Part shown: positions 5,615-9,040 of the stretch, piece after piece | How positions within the stretch are numbered: the stretch's first letter is position 1 | Layout: every line of letters starts with the position of its first letter | From: Phycisphaerae bacterium | GTDB taxonomy: Bacteria > Planctomycetota > Phycisphaerae > Tepidisphaerales > Tepidisphaeraceae | Direction: 5' to 3' | DNA length: 9,040 nucleotides | NCBI GenBank assembly: GCA_014380825.1 | Contig: JACMJD010000265.1 | Location: 1 to 9,040 of the forward strand | Made by a program: the position numbers and the translations under genes | The notes under the pieces: generated by a model | Told to the model about the DNA's origin: nothing | The model's input: the letters and a program-made list of their open reading frames with translations, nothing else | Databases searched by the model: none

Positions 5615-7102
5615 CTAGTGCTGTTGTCGAATTTCCTGATACCTCGTGAACGCGGCGTCCCAGGCTTTGGTTTCGCGCGGCTCGAATCGCTTCAACTCAA
5701 AACTGTTCTTCACGATCGAGCGCGCATGTTCGATCGATTTCACACTGCCCATGGTGATGCCCTGTACCAGCGCGTTCCCGATCGCGGTGGCTTCAGATGG
5801 GCCCGCGACAACGGGTCGCGCACACGCGTCGGCGGTCATTTGATTCAGCAGGCTGTTCTGTGATCCGCCACCGACGACGTGGATCGTCTTGATCTTCTTT
5901 CCGAGCAGATCTTCCAGGCCGGTGAGCGTGCGGCGATACGTCATCGCCAGACTTTCCAGGCACGTGCGGACGAAATCGCCCGGCCCGGTCGGCGGGCGCT
6001 GGCCGGTCGCGGCGCAGAAGCGTTCGATCTTTTTCGGGATGTCGCCGGGCGCGCGGAACGGCGCATGGTCGGGATCGATGATCGATTGCAGCGAAGGCGC
6101 GGCGGCCGACAATCGTTCGAGCTCCGGGTAGTCCAGATCCTGCCCCTGCGATTTGAAGTACCGTTTACACTCCTGCACCAGCCACAGGCCCGTGATGTTT
6201 TTCAGGAACCGGATGCGACCGCCCACGCCGCCTTCGTTGGTGTAGTCGTAGCGCAAGCTCTTTTCGGTGATGAGCGGCGCAGCCAGCTCAACACCCATCA
6301 GCGACCACGTGCCCGAGCTGATAAAACACCAGTTGTCGCCTTCGCCCGGAACAGCAACTACGGCGCTGGCAGTATCGTGTGACCCAGGCGCGATGACCGG
6401 CACCGTGTTCATCCGACATTCCGCGGCCATCTCTTTTCGAAGCGAGCTGACGACGGTTCCGCTTGGTGCCACAATCGGCAAAATGTGTCGCGGCAGTTCA
6501 AGCTCGTGCAACAACTCATCGGCCCAGGCGCGCTTGCGCGGGTTGAACATCTGGCTGGTCGTCGCGATCGAATACTCGCTTTGCTTTTTCCCGGTCAGCA
6601 GATAATTGAACAGATCCGGCATGAAGAGCAACGTCTCAGCGGCTGCCAGGAGTGACGACTTCGCCTGTTGCATCGCGACGAGCTGATAGAGCGTGTTGAT
6701 CGGCATGAACTGCACGCCGGTGGTATCGAAAATGCGTTGGCGGGAGACGCGCTGGAAAACTTTTTCCATTACGCCTTCCGTTCGCCGATCGCGATAGTGA
6801 ACCGGATTGCCCAGGACTTCGCCGGAGGGGGCGATCAGGCCGAAGTCGACGCCCCACGCGTCGAGGCCGATCGAATCGATCTGCCGCTTTTGCCCACCGT
6901 CGACTGCACAGCGACGAAGGCCGGCCTTGATCTCTTCCCAGATGCCCAGCAGATTCCAATGCAACGACCCGTTCATGCGACCAGCAGGCGTGCTGAATCG
7001 GTGCCGTTCTTCCAGCGACAGCCGGTCGTTTTCCAGTGATGCGAGCACGGCGCGCCCGCTCTCGGCGCCGATGTCGATGGCCACGAACTGATCTTTGGGC
7101 AT
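5615..7102 (-). CDS. rhaB: Rhamnulokinase
   Basis: This 495-residue FGGY-family kinase phosphorylates L-rhamnulose with ATP to L-rhamnulose-1-phosphate in the cytoplasm, the step before the aldolase. RhaB-type marks are AIDIGAESGRAVL (8-20, ATP phosphate loop), GLDAWGVDFGL (79-89), VHYRDRR (101-107), APGSHDTASA (238-247, with Asp243 as catalytic base), SSGTWSLMGVE (262-272) and HVVGGGSQN (408-416). Length is normal for RhaB (about 490). The SSGTWSLMG and GVDFG versions separate it from xylulo-, glycero- and fuculokinases. The ATG has GGGAG about 11 bases upstream. It is divergent from trpF and leads a two-gene unit with the amidohydrolase. It faces the BMC operon rather than belonging to it, so coregulation with it would need a separate operator. 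Rhamnose isomerase is not in the window. Confidence 0.93.
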   Translation of the reverse strand: MPKDQFVAIDIGAESGRAVLASLENDRLSLEERHRFSTPAGRMNGSLHWNLLGIWEEIKAGLRRCAVDGGQKRQIDSIGLDAWGVDFGLIAPSGEVLGNPVHYRDRRTEGVMEKVFQRVSRQRIFDTTGVQFMPINTLYQLVAMQQAKSSLLAAAETLLFMPDLFNYLLTGKKQSEYSIATTSQMFNPRKRAWADELLHELELPRHILPIVAPSGTVVSSLRKEMAAECRMNTVPVIAPGSHDTASAVVAVPGEGDNWCFISSGTWSLMGVELAAPLITEKSLRYDYTNEGGVGGRIRFLKNITGLWLVQECKRYFKSQGQDLDYPELERLSAAAPSLQSIIDPDHAPFRAPGDIPKKIERFCAATGQRPPTGPGDFVRTCLESLAMTYRRTLTGLEDLLGKKIKTIHVVGGGSQNSLLNQMTADACARPVVAGPSEATAIGNALVQGITMGSVKSIEHARSIVKNSFELKRFEPRETKAWDAAFTRYQEIRQQH

Positions 7103-7104
7103 GG

Positions 7105-7125
7105 GTCGAAGAGCTCCCGTTCGAC
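7105..7125. promoter_or_regulatory. Inverted repeat in the rhaB-trpF divergent spacer, possible operator
   Basis: GTCGAA (7105-7110) and TTCGAC (7120-7125) form a 6-bp inverted repeat with a 9-bp spacer, directly before the rhaB start. The half-site spacing of about one and a half helical turns is not typical of a simple dimer site. An arrangement of this size can arise by chance in a 52-bp spacer. Confidence 0.2.
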
Positions 7126-7135
7126 TTGAGTTCGG

Positions 7136-7141
7136 TATAGT
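7136..7141 (+). promoter_or_regulatory. Possible -10 element for trpF
   Basis: TATAGT lies 13 bases before the trpF ATG at 7155, which would leave a leader of only about 6 bases. No good -35 is seen 16-18 bp upstream, and no Shine-Dalgarno lies before the ATG. Weak call. Confidence 0.25.
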
Positions 7142-7154
7142 AACGGATCACACG

Positions 7155-7814
7155 ATGCATCGCACGCGCGTTAAAATCTGCGGGATCACGCGACCGGAAG
7201 ACGCCGCCGCCGCGGTGGAAGCCGGCGCGGATGCGATCGGCATGATCTTGCATGCAAATGCGCCGCGGAAAATCTCGAAGCAGGTTGCGGACGATATCGT
7301 CAGCGAAGTCGCGGACGAAGTCGAAGTCGTCGGCGTTTTCGCCGACGCGCCTCTAGATCTAATCGTTGAAATGGCCAACGAGTTGGAGCTCGACCAAGTG
7401 CAACTGCACGGCAGCGAAGCTCCCGACATCATGTCAGCGCTGGCGGGCGTAACCGTCATCAAAGCGATTCGCGGACGAGACGACATCAACGCCGAACTGT
7501 CGCGTTGGCGCGATATTGTTGGCGTCCGCGCACTGCTGCTGGAGACTGGCGGCGGATCTTACGCGGGCGGGAACGGAATCGAGTCCGACTGGGATGCGCT
7601 GGCCGCACTGCTCGAAGGCCCGAGTCCGCTCGATCGTAACGCATTGGTCGTGGCGGGTGGATTGCGAGCAGAGAATGTCGCGAATGTCATTCGCCGGCTG
7701 CGACCGTGGTCGGTCGATGTCAGCAGCGGCGTGGAACGCTTGATTGGCGTGAAATCGATCGAGAAAATGCGGGCGTTCTGCGCGGCCGTGCGTGCGGCGG
7801 ATCAGAGCATTTGA
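7155..7814 (+). CDS. trpF: Phosphoribosylanthranilate isomerase
   Basis: This 219-residue TIM-barrel enzyme performs the Amadori rearrangement of N-(5'-phosphoribosyl)anthranilate to CdRP in tryptophan synthesis. It opens with VKICGITRPEDA (6-17), whose Cys9 is the conserved catalytic cysteine, then has GADAIGMI (24-31), VQLHG (82-86), VAGGL (166-170) and VDVSSGVE (187-194), all TrpF landmarks. The strand that normally reads LLDT, with the catalytic Asp (Asp126 in Thermotoga), reads LLLETGG here, so Glu130 takes its place. The usual GG(T/S)GKTFDW is altered to AGGNGIESDW. ATG 7155 was preferred over 7095 because the extra 20 residues have no family counterpart and would overlap rhaB. Other trp genes are absent from the window. 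It is probably monocistronic. Identity is secure, full activity less so. Confidence 0.92.
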   Translation: MHRTRVKICGITRPEDAAAAVEAGADAIGMILHANAPRKISKQVADDIVSEVADEVEVVGVFADAPLDLIVEMANELELDQVQLHGSEAPDIMSALAGVTVIKAIRGRDDINAELSRWRDIVGVRALLLETGGGSYAGGNGIESDWDALAALLEGPSPLDRNALVVAGGLRAENVANVIRRLRPWSVDVSSGVERLIGVKSIEKMRAFCAAVRAADQSI

Positions 7815-7851
7815 CTGAAATTACACCACGCGCGCGACAGCCGGTACGCGG

Positions 7852-7857
7852 TATACT
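7852..7857 (+). promoter_or_regulatory. Possible -10 element for the sigma factor gene, leaderless start
   Basis: TATACT ends 7 bases before the ATG at 7865, the distance expected between a -10 box and its transcription start. No Shine-Dalgarno is present before this ATG, so a leaderless message is plausible. I see no convincing -35; TTGACT at 7811 is too far away. The 50-bp gap after trpF otherwise shows nothing. Confidence 0.33.
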
Positions 7858-7864
7858 GCCACGC

Positions 7865-8437
7865 ATGGGAACGGACGAACCGGCCGGCGGCGCGAAGCCT
7901 CCCGCCTCACCTCTCAGTCCGGAGGATCAGCAACGCAACGAAAACCTGCTGGCGCAGGTTTACGAGCAGCTTCGCGCCATCGCGCGCAATCGAATCGCCA
8001 GTGAAGCGCCGGGACATACGCTTCAGGCAACCGCGCTGGTGCACGAAGCGTACATGAAGCTGTGCCTCACCGGTTCAAGCTTCAAGCTGACCAACCGATC
8101 GCAGTTCGTCGTGATGGCCGCCGAAGCGATGCGGCGGGTGCTGATCGATCACGCGCGTGGGCGAAACCGCGTGAAACGCGGCGGCGGCGTCGTGCGTCGC
8201 GCGCCGGCCGACGTTGCGGATCTGGCGGCGGATCAAGATGGCGAACAAATCATGGCCCTTGATGAAGCGATTCATCGCTTTGAAGAGCAGGATCCGCAGG
8301 CGGCTCAAGTAGTCAAGCTGCGCTTTTTCGCCGGGCTGAGCGTCGTCGAAACGGCCGAATGCCTGGGGCTGTCCGAGCGCACCGTAAAGCGCGACTGGCA
8401 GTTCGCTCGCGCGTGGCTGTTCCGCGCGATGTCATGA
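7865..8437 (+). CDS. ECF-like RNA polymerase sigma factor, kinase-linked type
   Basis: The protein has 190 residues. Region 2 runs from about 26 to 100: LLAQVYEQLRAIARNRI (28-44), TALVHEAYMKL (56-66), NRSQF (77-81) and AMRRVLIDHARGR (88-100). Region 4 runs from about 132 to 189: LDEAIHRFEEQDPQAAQVVKLRFF then GLSVVETAECLGLSERTVKRDW (157-178), the -35-binding helix-turn-helix. This pattern, with ATALVHEAY and IDHAR, is typical of the sigma-70 ECF-like subfamily abundant in Planctomycetota next to Ser/Thr kinases. There is no adjacent anti-sigma gene; the kinase 4 bases downstream is the likely partner that adjusts its activity, which is inference from related kinase-linked ECF groups. ATG 7865 gives the normal length; an ATG at 7706 in the same frame would lie inside trpF. 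Confidence 0.9.
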   Translation: MGTDEPAGGAKPPASPLSPEDQQRNENLLAQVYEQLRAIARNRIASEAPGHTLQATALVHEAYMKLCLTGSSFKLTNRSQFVVMAAEAMRRVLIDHARGRNRVKRGGGVVRRAPADVADLAADQDGEQIMALDEAIHRFEEQDPQAAQVVKLRFFAGLSVVETAECLGLSERTVKRDWQFARAWLFRAMS

Positions 8438-8441
8438 GATC

Positions 8442-9040
8442 ATGCCTGACCCACCACCGACAACTCCGTCGAATCGCATCAAGGAGATCTTCATCGCGGC
8501 GAGCGAGCTCGCGCCCGCTGAGCGCGCGGCGTTGCTGGACCGCGAATGCGCTGGCGACATGCAGCTGCGCAGCGCCGTTGAATCGTTGCTCGCCGCCAAT
8601 GAGAGCGCCGGTGATTTCCTCGCCGGTCCCACCGCCGGCGGCTCCCGCGTCGTCGCTGCAGAACGCACCGGACAAGTGCCGCGCCAGCAGATCGGTCCTT
8701 ACAAACTGCTCCAGGTGATCGGCGAAGGCGGGTTCGGCACCGTCTACCTTGCCGAGCAGGAGACTCCGGTTCGCCGGCGTGTGGCGCTCAAACTCATCAA
8801 GCTTGGGATGGATACGAGCCAGGTGATCGCGCGCTTCGAAGCCGAGCGCCAGGCGCTGGCGATCATGGATCATCCGAACATCGCCCGCGTCTTCGACGCC
8901 GGCGCCACCGAGAACGGCCGACCGTACTTCGTGATGGAACTGGTAAAGGGCGATCCGATCACGCTGTATTGCGATCAGGCTCGCCTCACCACTCAGCAGC
9001 GCCTCGAACTATTCGTACCGGTTTGCCAGGCGGTCCAGCA
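8442..9040 (+). CDS. Hanks-type serine/threonine protein kinase, N-terminal part
   Basis: The 199 residues visible are cut by the window's right edge. Residues 1-80 form a helical N-terminal segment with the pattern FIAASELAPAERAALLDREC (17-36) and LRSAVESLLAANESAGDFL (42-60), which I recall as common ahead of planctomycete kinases. The kinase domain starts at IGPYKLLQVIGEGGFGTVYLA (84-104) with the glycine loop GEGGFG (94-99). Lys117 in VALKLIK is the ATP lysine, Glu135 in RFEAERQ is its helix-C partner, then DHPNIARVFDAG (143-154) and the hinge FVMELVKG (163-170). The catalytic HRD and DFG motifs, any TPR, WD40 or membrane parts, and the stop are beyond the window. The ATG lies 4 bases after the sigma factor stop (TGA, 8435-8437), so the two are co-transcribed. 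It probably phosphorylates or otherwise controls that sigma factor. Confidence 0.9.
   Translation, partial: MPDPPPTTPSNRIKEIFIAASELAPAERAALLDRECAGDMQLRSAVESLLAANESAGDFLAGPTAGGSRVVAAERTGQVPRQQIGPYKLLQVIGEGGFGTVYLAEQETPVRRRVALKLIKLGMDTSQVIARFEAERQALAIMDHPNIARVFDAGATENGRPYFVMELVKGDPITLYCDQARLTTQQRLELFVPVCQAVQ

Noticed and set aside
7095..7154. Longer trpF start
   Set aside because: The extra 20 residues have no TrpF counterpart and would overlap the rhaB start; MHRTRVKICG is the normal beginning.
6636..7253. 205-residue minus-strand frame overlapping the rhaB start
   Set aside because: It is an Arg-rich frameshifted reading of rhaB; the rhaB frame carries all kinase motifs.
7811..7816. TTGACT as a -35 box for the sigma factor gene
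   Set aside because: It is 35 bp from TATACT, twice the needed spacing, and it overlaps the trpF stop codon.
7706..7864. Longer start for the sigma factor
   Set aside because: The added part lies mostly inside trpF in another frame and contains no sigma-factor sequence.
7815..7864. Possible terminator after trpF
   Set aside because: Only 4-bp CG-rich stems can be drawn and there is no T-run, so no intrinsic terminator is supported.
8313..8873. 186-residue minus-strand frame under the sigma factor and kinase genes
   Set aside because: No domain is recognisable and it is antisense to two well-supported genes.

Overview
The window looks like a piece of a Planctomycetota chromosome, with Verrucomicrobiota less likely. 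Three things point there: a GC-rich (roughly 60%), tightly packed layout; a BMC gene cluster of the planctomycete/verrucomicrobial ('PV') fucose/rhamnose type; and an ECF sigma factor followed directly by a serine/threonine kinase, a pairing very common in Planctomycetota. Identifications are by reading sequence and motifs; no database search was run.

Positions 1-3889 (+), and probably 3891-4658, are the 3' part of a bacterial microcompartment (BMC) operon: the last 15 codons of a BMC-P (EutN/CcmL) pentamer shell protein, a degenerate RpiB-like protein with an N-terminal motif shared by BMC accessory proteins, a second complete BMC-P protein, a class II (FucA/RhaD-type) aldolase with a C-terminal linker and a probable encapsulation helix, an NAD-dependent lactate/malate dehydrogenase homologue, a TIM-barrel aldolase-like protein of unknown function, and a DeoR-family repressor. 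Every junction is an ATGA overlap or a gap of 1-3 bases, so the genes are probably one translationally coupled transcript. The shell hexamers, aldehyde dehydrogenase, phosphotransacylase and kinase expected of such an organelle would lie upstream of the window.

Positions 4597-7102 (-) hold a two-gene unit, rhamnulokinase (rhaB) then a metal-dependent amidohydrolase. The amidohydrolase runs tail-to-tail into the DeoR gene and overlaps it by 62 bp. RhaB would supply L-rhamnulose-1-phosphate. The aldolase splits this to DHAP and L-lactaldehyde, the toxic aldehyde such a compartment is thought to contain. The amidohydrolase has no obvious place in that route.

Positions 7155-7814 (+) encode TrpF (tryptophan biosynthesis), divergent from rhaB across 52 bp and carrying a Glu where the catalytic Asp is expected. 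Positions 7865-9040 (+) encode an ECF-like sigma factor and the N-terminal part of a Hanks-type kinase cut by the window end. No stretch over 300 bp lacks a gene. I saw no tRNA, rRNA, CRISPR, insertion sequence or clear intrinsic terminator.
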